Origin: Streptococcus hillyeri
GTDB taxonomy: Bacteria > Bacillota > Bacilli > Lactobacillales > Streptococcaceae
Direction of reading: 5' to 3'
DNA: 64,000 nucleotides
Assembly: GCF_003686955.1 (NCBI RefSeq)
Contig: NZ_RCVM01000009.1
Span: 1 to 64,000 of the forward strand
This document shows positions 8,886 through 16,891 of this stretch, in pieces. The notes under the pieces were generated by a model. The model made no database searches. It was not told the DNA's origin and saw only the letters and a list, made by a program, of their open reading frames with translations. The position numbers and the translations under genes are program-made. The stretch's first letter is position 1, and every line of letters begins with the position of its first letter.

Positions 8886-9563
8886 ATGCTTTTAATTGTT
8901 GAAGATGATTCTGTGATTTTACAGGGATTATCACTTTCCTTAAAAAGGGAGGGTTGGCAGATTTTGACTGCTCAAAGTCAGGAAGAAGCGCTAGCTCTTT
9001 TTAACAGTCATCAAAAGGAGTTAAAGTTGTGTCTTTTAGATATTGGTCTTCCTGATGGCGATGGTATTGACATTTGCCGCCAGATAAGGCAGGTTTCAGA
9101 TACTCCGGTCATTTTTCTTACAGCACAGGATGATGAAGTGCATACTGTTTTAGCACTCGAAGAGGGAGCGGATGATTACATCACTAAGCCTTTTCGTTTT
9201 GGAGAATTGCAAGCCCGTATTCGTGCAGTATTGAGACGGCAACAGAAGCAACAAGGTCAATCTCTGATTCAGATAGGCCAGCTCTCAATTGATTCTAATC
9301 TGGGGAAAGTGACTTTGGCTGATCAAGAGATTTTACTGACTAGTCAAGAATACAGATTATTACTGACCTTGGCGCGGAATCTTGGTCGTCTTCTAACGCG
9401 TCAGGAGCTACTTGAAGCTCTTTGGGATGATGGCGCTCGTTTTGTGAACGACAACACATTGACCGTGACTATTAAGCGATTGCGACAAAAGTTGTCAGAT
9501 AGTGACGGCGATTGGATTGAAACTGTGCGTGGTCAAGGTTATCGCTTAAGGAGTGAGCGATGA
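8886..9563 (+). CDS. OmpR-family response regulator
   Basis: The 225-residue protein has a receiver domain with the acidic pair in VEDD (residues 6-8), the phospho-acceptor Asp52 in LLDIGLPDGDG, Thr in FLTAQDD and Lys in ITKPF. A winged-helix domain follows, with LTSQEYRLL and a VTIKRLRQKL recognition helix. The start at ATG 8886, with AGGAAG 6 nt upstream, is chosen over the in-frame ATG at 8844, which lies inside the permease gene. It probably autoregulates this operon with the kinase just downstream; the genes overlap by 4 nt. Confidence 0.92.
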   Translation: MLLIVEDDSVILQGLSLSLKREGWQILTAQSQEEALALFNSHQKELKLCLLDIGLPDGDGIDICRQIRQVSDTPVIFLTAQDDEVHTVLALEEGADDYITKPFRFGELQARIRAVLRRQQKQQGQSLIQIGQLSIDSNLGKVTLADQEILLTSQEYRLLLTLARNLGRLLTRQELLEALWDDGARFVNDNTLTVTIKRLRQKLSDSDGDWIETVRGQGYRLRSER

Positions 9564-10468
9564 CAGTAGCTCTTTATCTTTTAGTCTTAGCCGTTGTCCT
9601 TTTATTAGCTTATCACCTTTATCGCGAGTGGTTATTTTCTAGAGAAATGGCGGAGCTACTATCCTTTATGGTCAAAGTTCAACAAGGTCGAGAATTACCA
9701 GAAATTGAAGAACAGGCGGAAGGAAAAATGCAGGTTCTTCGTAGTGAGTTATATAAGCTAGCGAGTCTGTTACATCAAGCCTATCGTTTAGAGAAAAGGC
9801 GTAATTTGTATTTATCTGACCTCTTGTCAGATATTTCACATCAGATAAAGACGCCGTTAGCGGCGATTCAATTGATGACGAATTTACTTAAAGATGATCA
9901 GTTATCGGCAGATGAACGTCAACAATTTACAGACAATATAGACCAGCAGATCAACCGTATGAGCTGGTTGGTGACCACTTTATTGACAGAGGCGAGGTTG
10001 GATGCTGGGGTATTGCAATTGAAAGAGGAAATTGTAGTAGTTCGTCATTTCCTAACGGATATTGTGAGTGGTTTGCAGCCTCTAGCTGATGATAAAGCAA
10101 TTAGCTTAAGCTTATCCTGTCCAAACGATTTAGTAATGACTTGCGACAGACGATGGACGGCAGAGGCTTTGTCGAATATCATTAAAAATTGTTTAGAACA
10201 TACTGCTGATGGGAAGGTTACCATTTCAGTTAGCCAAACAAACATCGCGACTGATATTGTGATTTCAGATACCGGTTCTGGCATACGTCAGCAAGATCTT
10301 CCTCATATTTTTGAACGGTTTTATCGTGGGCAGAGTTCTGTAAATGATAGTGTAGGAATAGGGCTTTCTTTGGCAGATAACATTATTAAAAAACAAAACG
10401 GTCGAATTACTGTGACGAGTCAAGAGGGACAGGGAACAACATTTCATATTCGTTTTTATAGTATCTAA
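9560..10468 (+). CDS. Sensor histidine kinase with one short N-terminal membrane segment
   Basis: This 302-residue kinase has one clear helix (residues about 3-19) and almost no extracellular domain. It then has a dimerisation domain with His94 in SDISHQIKTPL and an HATPase domain with NIIKNCLEH (N box), ISDTGSGI (G1), FERFYRG (F box) and GIGLSLA (G2). Without an external sensor it probably reads the state of the neighbouring transporter, as intramembrane-sensing kinases do (inference). The gene overlaps the regulator by 4 nt and ends at a terminator. Confidence 0.92.
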   Translation: MTVALYLLVLAVVLLLAYHLYREWLFSREMAELLSFMVKVQQGRELPEIEEQAEGKMQVLRSELYKLASLLHQAYRLEKRRNLYLSDLLSDISHQIKTPLAAIQLMTNLLKDDQLSADERQQFTDNIDQQINRMSWLVTTLLTEARLDAGVLQLKEEIVVVRHFLTDIVSGLQPLADDKAISLSLSCPNDLVMTCDRRWTAEALSNIIKNCLEHTADGKVTISVSQTNIATDIVISDTGSGIRQQDLPHIFERFYRGQSSVNDSVGIGLSLADNIIKKQNGRITVTSQEGQGTTFHIRFYSI

Positions 10469-10497
10469 CCAAGAGCCTACGGGCTCTTTTTGTGTGA
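10468..10497 (+). terminator. Terminator after histidine kinase (second identical copy)
   Basis: Thirty bases identical to 5269-5298: an AGAGCC-tac-GGGCTCT stem and T-run. Together the two copies flank the four-gene ABC/two-component cassette as direct repeats. Confidence 0.85.
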
Positions 10498-10610
10498 TGA
10501 CATGATAGGCTTAGGTAGCTCTGCTATTTTCCGAAAGCCTTAGCGTGAGCTTTCCAAAAAATCTGGGAATATGCTATAATAATAAGGATTATAATATTAT
10601 GGGAGAAAGC

Positions 10611-11138
10611 ATGAGTATAGACGACTATTTGCCCACCTTTGTGGTTGAGGCTGTTTATGATTTGAAACCTGAGATGTTACGTGAGCATGGGATTCGTGCT
10701 GTTTTAGTGGACCTGGATAATACCTTGATTGCTTGGAATAATCCAGATGGGACCCCAGAGTTACGTGAGTGGCTTGATGATATGACCGAAGCTGATATTC
10801 CTGTGGTTGTGGTCTCAAATAATAAATATAGCCGTGTCGAGCGTGCAGTAGAGCCTTTTGGCGTGGATTTTGTCAGTCGTGCAATGAAACCTTTCACACG
10901 TGGGATTGACATGGCTATTGAGCGTTATGGCTTTGATCGTGACGAAGTGGTCATGGTAGGTGATCAATTGATGACGGATATTCGTGCCAGTCACAGAGCT
11001 GGAATTAAGTCCATTTTGGTGAAACCACTGGTGAAATCAGATGCTTGGAATACCAAGTTTAATCGTTGGCGTGAGCGTCGTGTGTTGAAAAAAATTGAAG
11101 CCAAATATGGCAAAATTACTTATAAAAAAGGAATTTAA
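10611..11138 (+). CDS. yqeG: YqeG family HAD IIIA-type phosphatase
   Basis: This 175-residue protein has the HAD motif I V-D-L-D-N-T-L (Asp34 and Asp36), motif II VVSNN and motif IV VGDQLMTDI. YqeG proteins are predicted phosphatases related to mitochondrial PGP phosphatase; the bacterial substrate is unsettled. The start at ATG 10611 follows GGGAGAAA and beats the in-frame ATG at 10545, whose extra residues are not family-like. It heads the conserved yqeG-yqeH-yhbY-nadD-yqeK-rsfS run; its stop shares a base with the yqeH start. Confidence 0.9.
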   Translation: MSIDDYLPTFVVEAVYDLKPEMLREHGIRAVLVDLDNTLIAWNNPDGTPELREWLDDMTEADIPVVVVSNNKYSRVERAVEPFGVDFVSRAMKPFTRGIDMAIERYGFDRDEVVMVGDQLMTDIRASHRAGIKSILVKPLVKSDAWNTKFNRWRERRVLKKIEAKYGKITYKKGI

Positions 11139-12256
11139 TGGAAGAATTATTTTGTATTGGCTGTGGGGCGAGAATTCAAACCACAGATAAAGAAAAAGCG
11201 GGTTATACCCCAAAGTCAAGTATTGAAAAAGCAGAAGAAACAGGTGAACTATACTGTCAACGCTGTTTCCGTTTGCGTCATTATAATGAGATTGTTGATG
11301 TGCATATCACAGATGATGAGTTTTTGAAACTCCTCCATGAAGTTGGTGACAGCGATGCTCTTGTGGTTAATGTTGTTGATATTTTTGACTTTAATGGTTC
11401 AGTTATTCCAGGACTGTCACGTTTTGTGTCTGGAAATGATGTGCTCTTGGTGGGAAATAAAAAAGATATCCTACCGAAATCCGTTAAAGATGGTAAGGTC
11501 ACTCAGTGGTTAACAGAACGTGCTCATGAAGAGGGCTTGCGACCAGTTGATGTCATTTTGACCAGTGCTCAAAACCATCACGTCATTAAAGAGCTAATTG
11601 AACGCATTGATGACTTGCGTAAAGGACGTGATGTTTATGTGGTTGGGGTGACTAACGTTGGGAAATCAACCCTTATCAATGCCATTATCAAAGAAATTAC
11701 TGGAGACAAGGATGTGATTACCACCTCACGTTTCCCAGGGACAACTCTAGATAAGATTGAAATTCCACTGGATGACGGAAGTTACATCTTTGACACGCCA
11801 GGGATTATTCACCGTCACCAAATGGCGCATTATTTGACGGCTAAAAACCTCAAATACGTTAGCCCTAAGAAAGAAATCAAGCCAAAAACTTACCAGTTGA
11901 ACCCAGAACAAACCCTCTTCTTGGGTGGTCTTGGTCGCTTTGATTTCGTGTCTGGAGAAAAGCAGGGCTTCACAGCTTATTTTGACAATAATCTTAACCT
12001 TCATCGTACCAAGCTTGAAGGAGCGGATGCTTTTTACGACAAGCACTTAGGAACCTTGCTAACACCGCCAAATACTAAGGAAGTTGCCGATTTTCCTAAA
12101 CTCGTCCGTCATGAATTTACCATCAAAGATAAGATGGACATCGTGTATTCAGGGCTTGGTTGGATTCGGGTCAATGGCAATGCGGAGAAACCAACAGTCG
12201 TTGCTGCCTGGGCGCCAGAAGGTGTCGGAGTTGTCTTGCGTAAGGCGTTGATTTAA
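11138..12256 (+). CDS. yqeH: Ribosome biogenesis GTPase YqeH
   Basis: This 372-residue GTPase has an N-terminal zinc finger (Cys6-x2-Cys9 and CQRCFRLRH) and a circularly permuted G domain: the G4 motif GNKKDI comes before the P-loop VTNVGKSTLIN and the G3 DTPG. A C-terminal RNA-binding region follows. YqeH is needed for assembly of the 30S subunit in Bacillus. Full length; ATG overlaps the yqeG stop. Confidence 0.95.
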   Translation: MEELFCIGCGARIQTTDKEKAGYTPKSSIEKAEETGELYCQRCFRLRHYNEIVDVHITDDEFLKLLHEVGDSDALVVNVVDIFDFNGSVIPGLSRFVSGNDVLLVGNKKDILPKSVKDGKVTQWLTERAHEEGLRPVDVILTSAQNHHVIKELIERIDDLRKGRDVYVVGVTNVGKSTLINAIIKEITGDKDVITTSRFPGTTLDKIEIPLDDGSYIFDTPGIIHRHQMAHYLTAKNLKYVSPKKEIKPKTYQLNPEQTLFLGGLGRFDFVSGEKQGFTAYFDNNLNLHRTKLEGADAFYDKHLGTLLTPPNTKEVADFPKLVRHEFTIKDKMDIVYSGLGWIRVNGNAEKPTVVAAWAPEGVGVVLRKALI

Positions 12257-12279
12257 AAAGAAATTAAAGGAAATAAAAC

Positions 12280-12597
12280 ATGCTAACATCAAAACAACGT
12301 GCTTTTCTAAAATCAGAAGCACACAGCTTAAAACCGATTATCCAAATCGGGAAAAATGGTCTTAACGACCAAATCAAGACCAGTGTTCGTAACGCTTTGG
12401 ATGCGCGTGAACTGATTAAGGTCACTCTTTTACAAAATACGGACGAGGACATCCATGAAGTGGCTGAAATTTTGGAAGATGAAATCGGATGTGATACCGT
12501 TCTTAAAATTGGACGTATCTTGATTTTGTTTAAAGAATCAGCTAAAAAAGAAAATCGCAAACTGTCTCCAAAAGTCAAAGCGATTAAACACGGATAA
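12280..12597 (+). CDS. yhbY: YhbY-type ribosome assembly RNA-binding protein
   Basis: This 105-residue CRM-domain protein has LTSKQRAFLKSEAH, the GxxG-like loop IQIGKNGLND and a C-terminal GRILILFKES strand. CRM proteins bind pre-50S rRNA. Length and place in the yqe run are typical. AAAGGAAATAAAAC precedes the ATG. Confidence 0.95.
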   Translation: MLTSKQRAFLKSEAHSLKPIIQIGKNGLNDQIKTSVRNALDARELIKVTLLQNTDEDIHEVAEILEDEIGCDTVLKIGRILILFKESAKKENRKLSPKVKAIKHG

Positions 12598-12625
12598 TGA
12601 AAAATTAGAAAATGAAGGAAAGCCT

Positions 12626-13258
12626 ATGGCAATAGAATTACTCACTCCCTTTACCAAGGTTGAGTTAGAGACTGAGGTCAAGGATAAGAATCGTAAACAA
12701 GTTGGGATTTTAGGTGGTAACTTTAACCCCGTTCACAATGCCCATTTGATTGTTGCTGATCAAGTGCGCCAGCAATTGGGTCTGGATGCCGTTTATCTCA
12801 TGCCTGAATATGAACCGCCACATGTTGATGAAAAAGAGACTATTGATGAAAAGCACCGCCTGAATATGTTGCTATTAGCTATCAATGGCTTAGAAGGTCT
12901 GGATATCGAGACGATTGAGATTGAGCGCAAGGGTAAAAGTTACACCTACGACACGATGAAGCAACTAACAGAGGCTAATCCTGACACCGATTATTATTTC
13001 ATCATAGGTGCGGATATGGTCGAGTACCTTCCTAAGTGGCACCGCATTGATGAGCTGGTTGAGATGGTTCAATTTGTCGGTGTGCAACGCCCTAAATACA
13101 AGGCAGGGACAAGCTATCCAGTCATTTGGGTTGACGTACCTCTCATGGACATCAGCTCGAGCAACATCCGTGATTTCATCAAAAAAGGTCGTACCCCAAA
13201 CTTTATGACGCCAGCTCCCGTGCTTGATTACATCAAAAAGGCAGGGCTCTACAAATGA
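12626..13258 (+). CDS. nadD: Nicotinate-nucleotide adenylyltransferase
   Basis: This 210-residue enzyme converts nicotinate mononucleotide and ATP to deamido-NAD in NAD synthesis. It has the nucleotidyltransferase motif [12 protein letters not shown] (residues about 29-40) and the C-terminal ISSSNIR. About 25 residues precede the catalytic fold, a streptococcal feature. It overlaps yqeK by 4 nt, suggesting translational coupling. Confidence 0.95.
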   Translation: MAIELLTPFTKVELETEVKDKNRKQVGILGGNFNPVHNAHLIVADQVRQQLGLDAVYLMPEYEPPHVDEKETIDEKHRLNMLLLAINGLEGLDIETIEIERKGKSYTYDTMKQLTEANPDTDYYFIIGADMVEYLPKWHRIDELVEMVQFVGVQRPKYKAGTSYPVIWVDVPLMDISSSNIRDFIKKGRTPNFMTPAPVLDYIKKAGLYK

Positions 13259-13842
13259 CCTATGAAACGTATACCGGACTTTCTCGCTCTGCTATTTTGG
13301 AAAAAGTGCAAAGCGCCATGAGCGAAAAACGGTTTAAACATGTACTTGGTGTAGAGGAGTCTGCTGTGGCATTGGCTAAGCGCTACGGAGCAGATGAAAC
13401 CAAAGCAGGCCTTGCGGCACTTTTGCATGACTACGCTAAAGAGCGTCCAGATGAGGATTTTTTAAGTGTCATTGATGACTGTGACTTAGACCCTGACCTA
13501 AAAAAATGGGGCAACAACATTTGGCATGGTATAGTGGGATCTTTTATCATTAGCCAAGAATTCAACCTTGAAGATGAGGAGATTCTTATCGCCATAGAAC
13601 GCCATACGGTTGGCGATGAGGACATGTCTTTGCTTGATAAAGTGCTTTATGTGGCGGATTACATCGAGCCAGGTCGTGATTTTCCTGGTGTTGATGAGGC
13701 TCGCCAAATCGCTCAAGAGGATTTGGACAAGGCTGTCGCTTTTGAGACGGCTAGAACCATCGCACATTTGGCAAGCAAAGCGCAGCCGATTTATCCACAA
13801 ACGCTAGAAACCTATAATGCTTTTGTGAAGTATTTGAACTAA
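13255..13842 (+). CDS. yqeK: YqeK HD-domain hydrolase (Ap4A symmetrical hydrolase type)
   Basis: This 195-residue HD protein has H-x-x-G-V near residue 28, LLHDYAKE (the HD pair), WHGIVGS and the later [13 protein letters not shown] motif that marks YqeK. Family members split diadenosine tetraphosphate into two ADP. It lies between nadD and rsfS; the isochorismatase-like gene often found after yqeK in other streptococci is absent here. Confidence 0.93.
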   Translation: MTYETYTGLSRSAILEKVQSAMSEKRFKHVLGVEESAVALAKRYGADETKAGLAALLHDYAKERPDEDFLSVIDDCDLDPDLKKWGNNIWHGIVGSFIISQEFNLEDEEILIAIERHTVGDEDMSLLDKVLYVADYIEPGRDFPGVDEARQIAQEDLDKAVAFETARTIAHLASKAQPIYPQTLETYNAFVKYLN

Positions 13843-13855
13843 TGGAGAAATAAAT

Positions 13856-14203
13856 TTGAATAAAAATGAACTTTTAGAACTTGTTGTCCGTGCCGCTGAT
13901 GAAAAGCGTGCCGAGGACATTGTCGCACTTGACTTAGAAGGTTTGACTAGCTTGACCGACTACTTTGTCATCTTGTCAGCGATGAACAGCCGTCAATTAG
14001 AAGCTATTGCGGAAAACATCCGTGAAAAAGTCAAAGAAGCTGGTGGCGATGCCAGCCACATCGAAGGTGAAAACGGCTGGGTGCTCCTTGACTTAAATGA
14101 TGTCATCGTTCACATCTTCTCAGAAGAAGAACGTGCCCACTACAACCTTGAAAAACTCTGGCACGAAGCCCCACTTGTGGACGTGTCAACATGTCTTGCA
14201 TAA
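13856..14203 (+). CDS. rsfS: Ribosome silencing factor RsfS
   Basis: This 115-residue protein of the RsfS/Iojap family binds uL14 and blocks subunit joining when nutrients are short. [22 protein letters not shown] and the closing [21 protein letters not shown] are diagnostic. The start is a TTG at 13856, with GGAG 8 nt upstream; no ATG fits the conserved N-terminus. It is the last gene before a terminator. Confidence 0.94.
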   Translation: MNKNELLELVVRAADEKRAEDIVALDLEGLTSLTDYFVILSAMNSRQLEAIAENIREKVKEAGGDASHIEGENGWVLLDLNDVIVHIFSEEERAHYNLEKLWHEAPLVDVSTCLA

Positions 14204-14210
14204 TAGATAG

Positions 14211-14233
14211 ACCTTGCCGATGGCAAGGTTTTT
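14211..14233 (+). terminator. Intrinsic terminator after rsfS
   Basis: ACCTTGCC-ga-TGGCAAGGT stem followed by TTTT. Confidence 0.8.
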
Positions 14234-14282
14234 AAGGAAAAAAGATGAGAGAGGTAGGGCGGGAAAAGCGAGCCCGACAGGC

Positions 14283-14418
14283 CATTGTTGCCACTGTAGT
14301 GAAAAGAACCTAGCGTTTGCGAGCTAGGTTCGAGGGAAATCGAAAAAACTAGATTTTCGATTTAAGAATGGAACTGCGAAGCAGGTCGCTTCTGACTCCA
14401 CTACCAAAGGCAACAATG
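14283..14418. repeat. 136-bp palindromic element with 10-bp terminal inverted repeats
   Basis: CATTGTTGCC at 14283-14292 and GGCAACAATG at 14409-14418 are perfect inverted repeats. Between them lie two strong hairpins: GAACCTAGC/GCTAGGTTC, and AAATCGAAAA with TTTTCGATTT. A segment AATGGAACT...AGGTCGCTTC also occurs near 1342 and, with variation, near 36400. It separates rsfS from the methyltransferase and looks like a non-autonomous mobile element. Confidence 0.6.
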
Positions 14419-14435
14419 AAAAAATAAAAAAGATT

Positions 14436-15179
14436 ATGGAAAAAAATTACGAAAAATTCGCATCGGTCTACGATGCCATCATGGACGACTCACTTTATGA
14501 TTTGTGGACAGACTTTTCGCTCCGCCATTTGCCAAAAGCAAAAGATAAAAAGAAACTCTTAGAATTGGCTTGCGGGACTGGGATTCAGTCGGTTCGTTTT
14601 GCGCAGGCAGGCTTTGAGGTGACAGGATTTGACCTCAGCCAAGAGATGTTGAATATTGCAGAAAAACGAGCGGCATCTGCTAAGAAGCACATCGCTTTTC
14701 AGCAGGGCAATATGATGGACCTGTCTGAGCTAGGAACGTTTGATTTTGTGACTTGCTACTCTGACTCGCTTTGCTATTTACAGGATGAAGTGGAAGTTGG
14801 CGATACCTTTAAGGAGGTTTACGCGCATCTCAATGAGGGTGGTGTTTTTATCTTTGATGTGCACTCGACCCATCAGACGGACGAGGTCTTTCCAGGTTAC
14901 TCCTACCATGAAAATGCGGATGACTTTGCCATGGTTTGGGATACTTACGAAGACGAAGCGCCCCACTCTGTTGTGCATGAGCTGACCTTCTTCCTTCAGG
15001 ATGAGGATGGCCGCTTCACCCGCTACGATGAAATCCACGAAGAACGTACCTACGATATGTTGACCTACGACATCCTCTTGGAACAAGCAGGATTCAAATC
15101 GTTCAAAGTTTACGCTGACTTTGAAGATAAAGAGCCAACAGAGACAAGTAAGAGATGGTTCTTTGTGTGTCAGAAGTAG
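14436..15179 (+). CDS. Class I SAM-dependent methyltransferase (YqeM-like)
   Basis: This 247-residue methyltransferase has motif I LELACGTGIQS, motif II VTGFDLSQEML, and the DFVTCYSDSLCYL segment typical of the YqeM/YcgJ group. The target is unknown. In many streptococci it sits between rsfS and tmcAL, and here that order is broken by the 15.3-18.9 kb island. The region before the ATG is weak in Shine-Dalgarno sequence, probably because the repeat element sits there. Confidence 0.88.
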   Translation: MEKNYEKFASVYDAIMDDSLYDLWTDFSLRHLPKAKDKKKLLELACGTGIQSVRFAQAGFEVTGFDLSQEMLNIAEKRAASAKKHIAFQQGNMMDLSELGTFDFVTCYSDSLCYLQDEVEVGDTFKEVYAHLNEGGVFIFDVHSTHQTDEVFPGYSYHENADDFAMVWDTYEDEAPHSVVHELTFFLQDEDGRFTRYDEIHEERTYDMLTYDILLEQAGFKSFKVYADFEDKEPTETSKRWFFVCQK

Positions 15180-15228
15180 GGAAGATAGATAACTATCTGA
15201 TTTTCTACTACTCTGTAAAAGCCCAAGG

Positions 15229-15258
15229 CTCGGTACAAATATGTACTGAGTTTTTTTA
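15229..15258 (+). terminator. Intrinsic terminator after methyltransferase
   Basis: CTCgGTACA-aata-TGTACtGAG stem followed by TTTTTTT. Confidence 0.75.
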
Positions 15259-15301
15259 ATGCTACGCCAGATATAAATCCGTAATGAAAGATGGGTTCCG
15301 T

Positions 15302-15330
15302 TTGACAACTGACACTATCTTTGTTATCCT
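15302..15330 (+). promoter_or_regulatory. Promoter of the putative antitoxin RNA
   Basis: TTGACA (15302-15307), a 17-nt spacer and TATCCT (15325-15330). It fires rightward into the 3' end of the minus-strand toxin gene; expected start is near 15337. Confidence 0.65.
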
Positions 15331-15336
15331 AAACAT

Positions 15337-15470
15337 ACAAAAGGAGTTGGGCTGCAACCCAACTCCGATATAGGACCGTTTTAAAGACGGGACGGATAGA
15401 TGATAACAGTAAAACCGCTACATTGAACCATGCAAAGTTAGATAGGTAGCGGTTTTACTGTTTTACTTTT
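15337..15470 (+). ncRNA. Putative type I antitoxin RNA, antisense to toxin mRNA 3' end
   Basis: A sigma-A promoter at 15302-15330 and a perfect 16-bp hairpin (15406-15421 with 15446-15461) followed by a T-rich run define a transcript of about 130 nt with no coding capacity. It is convergent with, and fully complementary to, the 3' untranslated region of the small toxin gene at 15463-15549. This is the layout of type I toxin-antitoxin loci. RNA boundaries are inferred from sequence only. Confidence 0.55.
15343..15366 (-). terminator. Probable terminator of the toxin mRNA
   Basis: GGAGTTGGG/CCCAACTCC is a perfect 9-bp stem with a 6-nt loop. On the minus strand it is followed by TTTTGT, which suits a transcript arriving from the toxin gene. 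Confidence 0.6.
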
Positions 15471-15549
15471 TTCTATCGTTAAAAGTCAGAATGGCTATCA
15501 TCAATAGACCAAACTCTAACATCAGCTGTAACGCCTCTGCAACAGTCAT
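15463..15549 (-). CDS. Small hydrophobic peptide, Hol-Tox-like type I toxin
   Basis: This 28-residue peptide starts MTVAEALQLMLEFG, has one membrane helix, and ends in the charged tail NDRKK. This matches the Firmicute 'putative holin-like toxin' family, whose members kill by inserting in the membrane. A good Shine-Dalgarno (TAAGGAG) lies 9 nt upstream of the ATG. A second minus-strand frame (15479-15589, 36 residues, behind GAAGGGG) overlaps it and could couple translation. A convergent antisense RNA covers the 3' end. Confidence 0.65.
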   Translation of the reverse strand: MTVAEALQLMLEFGLLMIAILTFNDRKK

Positions 15550-15934
15550 GACAGGAACTCCTTAATTTAGTAGGTTTAGCCATAAGCATCACCCCTTCAA
15601 ATTGGATTTCCGTCCCGCTCCTTTTGGAACTTTCCTATATCTATTTATTCGGAAATTTTGAGAAAATTGTAGTGATAGTTAAATAGGCATAAATACTCCA
15701 TCTTAATCAAAAATCAGATATTTATATGATACGTTTTTCTTGTTCAAAAAACGATAACTGTTAAACTAGTTGTCAATTGTGAAACAAGTAGAAAGCCCTA
15801 AACCAAGGGCTTTTTGTGGTATAATGATACTATATTGATGGATGTGAGAAAGATTGATATAAAATAAATTCATAATATACACAAATAAAGAAAGTCACTG
15901 ATTTATAATTTTATTTAGGATAAGGAGGGTGTAG
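15550..15934. other. Toxin leader and upstream region of the nuclease-ATPase pair
   Basis: On the minus strand, 15609-15625 (AAAAGGAGCGGGACGGA when read 5' to 3') begins the likely toxin leader. Its two halves are complementary to segments of the toxin 3' region at 15388-15396 and 15339-15346. On the plus strand, a hairpin AAAGCCC-taaacca-GGGCTTTTT (15792-15815) is followed by an extended -10 TGG-TATAAT (15817-15825), a likely promoter for the gene at 15935. Confidence 0.5.
15817..15825 (+). promoter_or_regulatory. Extended -10 promoter for the nuclease-ATPase operon
   Basis: TGG-TATAAT with no recognisable -35 box. It follows a hairpin-plus-T-run terminator that would stop transcription from the left. 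The expected start, about 15832, gives a leader of about 100 nt. Confidence 0.5.
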
Positions 15935-16891
15935 ATGGTAGCTGATAATGGCGGAGCAATTGCTATAAAAGGAATGAACTATCAGAATGCAGTGATTAGT
16001 TTAGTAGCTATTCGAAATTTTGAAAAAGAAGGATTTGAACTAGTACTTGAGGCAGATGATGATTTTGAGGTCCTATATAATAACTACCATGCTTATATTC
16101 AAGTCAAGGGAGAAAAAGCAGTTAGTTTAAGTAAAATGATAAACCACAAGAAAGATAGAATGGGAAAGATGAAAAAATCGATGCTTGACAAACACTTTGA
16201 ATCTGGCGATAGTAGTTCAGAGTATAAATTTGTTGTATATGATTTTACTAAATCAGATTTAGAAAAAATGACAGTTGAAGAAGATGAATTATTTCAGCAA
16301 TCTTTAAAGTTATCTGCAGAACAAGAACTTATTGTAAATAACTCTAAAGTAAAAAGATTTTCGTTGATTAAAACACCTTTTGAAAATGACATGGGAGTTG
16401 CCCAAAACTACTTACTTGGTGAAATGGCAAAGACTGGTATTGCTGTAGATAATAGAGTAGGCCAGGTCTTAGGCGAATTAACAACTATAATTTACAGAAA
16501 ATCAGAATATGTTATTAAACAAGATTCAGATAGAAAATATAAGAAGTTGGTTTCTAAAGAACTAAGAGACATACTTCTGAAAGTTTCATCTTTAGAAATG
16601 TTTAGTAATATTATAGATAACTTACCCTATAGTCCATTAAAGAAGTCTAAAATCAAATTAGAAAAATCAAAAATTTCTACTCAGCAAATGTATGAAAAGC
16701 AAAGTGTTACAAAGTTCATCCAAACCGAGCTTGTTTCAGAGCTAGATGAGTTATCAGAAGTAGAGTTAATAGCCAAGTGTTTAAAACTAGATGTATTGAA
16801 GGAATTAGATGATAACATGAGTATAGCAATTATTATTTCAGCGTATTGTGATATTATTGAGGAGGTTAGTTTTGGTCAATTTCAGTATTAA
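15935..16891 (+). CDS. Cap4/DUF4297-like PD-(D/E)XK nuclease, putative defence effector
   Basis: This 318-residue protein opens with G-G-A-x-A-I-K-G-x-x-Y-Q (residues 6-17). Next come Glu39, Asp41 and Asp43 in LEADDDFEV, and I-Q-V-K at 55-58. That arrangement (YQ, E-x-D-D, IQVK) is the nuclease signature of DUF4297/Cap4-type dsDNA endonucleases used as effectors in CBASS, Avs and Lamassu defence. The remaining 240 residues are helical, Lys/Glu-rich and unrecognised, and probably bind the partner. AAGGAGG precedes the ATG. Strongly AT-rich relative to its neighbours. It overlaps the ATPase gene by 20 nt. No experimental function is known to me; the role is inferred. Confidence 0.72.
   Translation: MVADNGGAIAIKGMNYQNAVISLVAIRNFEKEGFELVLEADDDFEVLYNNYHAYIQVKGEKAVSLSKMINHKKDRMGKMKKSMLDKHFESGDSSSEYKFVVYDFTKSDLEKMTVEEDELFQQSLKLSAEQELIVNNSKVKRFSLIKTPFENDMGVAQNYLLGEMAKTGIAVDNRVGQVLGELTTIIYRKSEYVIKQDSDRKYKKLVSKELRDILLKVSSLEMFSNIIDNLPYSPLKKSKIKLEKSKISTQQMYEKQSVTKFIQTELVSELDELSEVELIAKCLKLDVLKELDDNMSIAIIISAYCDIIEEVSFGQFQY

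Noticed and set aside
14778..15308. A 176-codon minus-strand frame across the methyltransferase gene
   Set aside because: Antisense to a clear SAM methyltransferase; composition is that of a shadow frame.
16848..16871. ATG 16848 as start of the defence ATPase
   Set aside because: The AGGAGG site lies downstream of it and 6 nt before TTG 16872, which therefore fits better as the true start.
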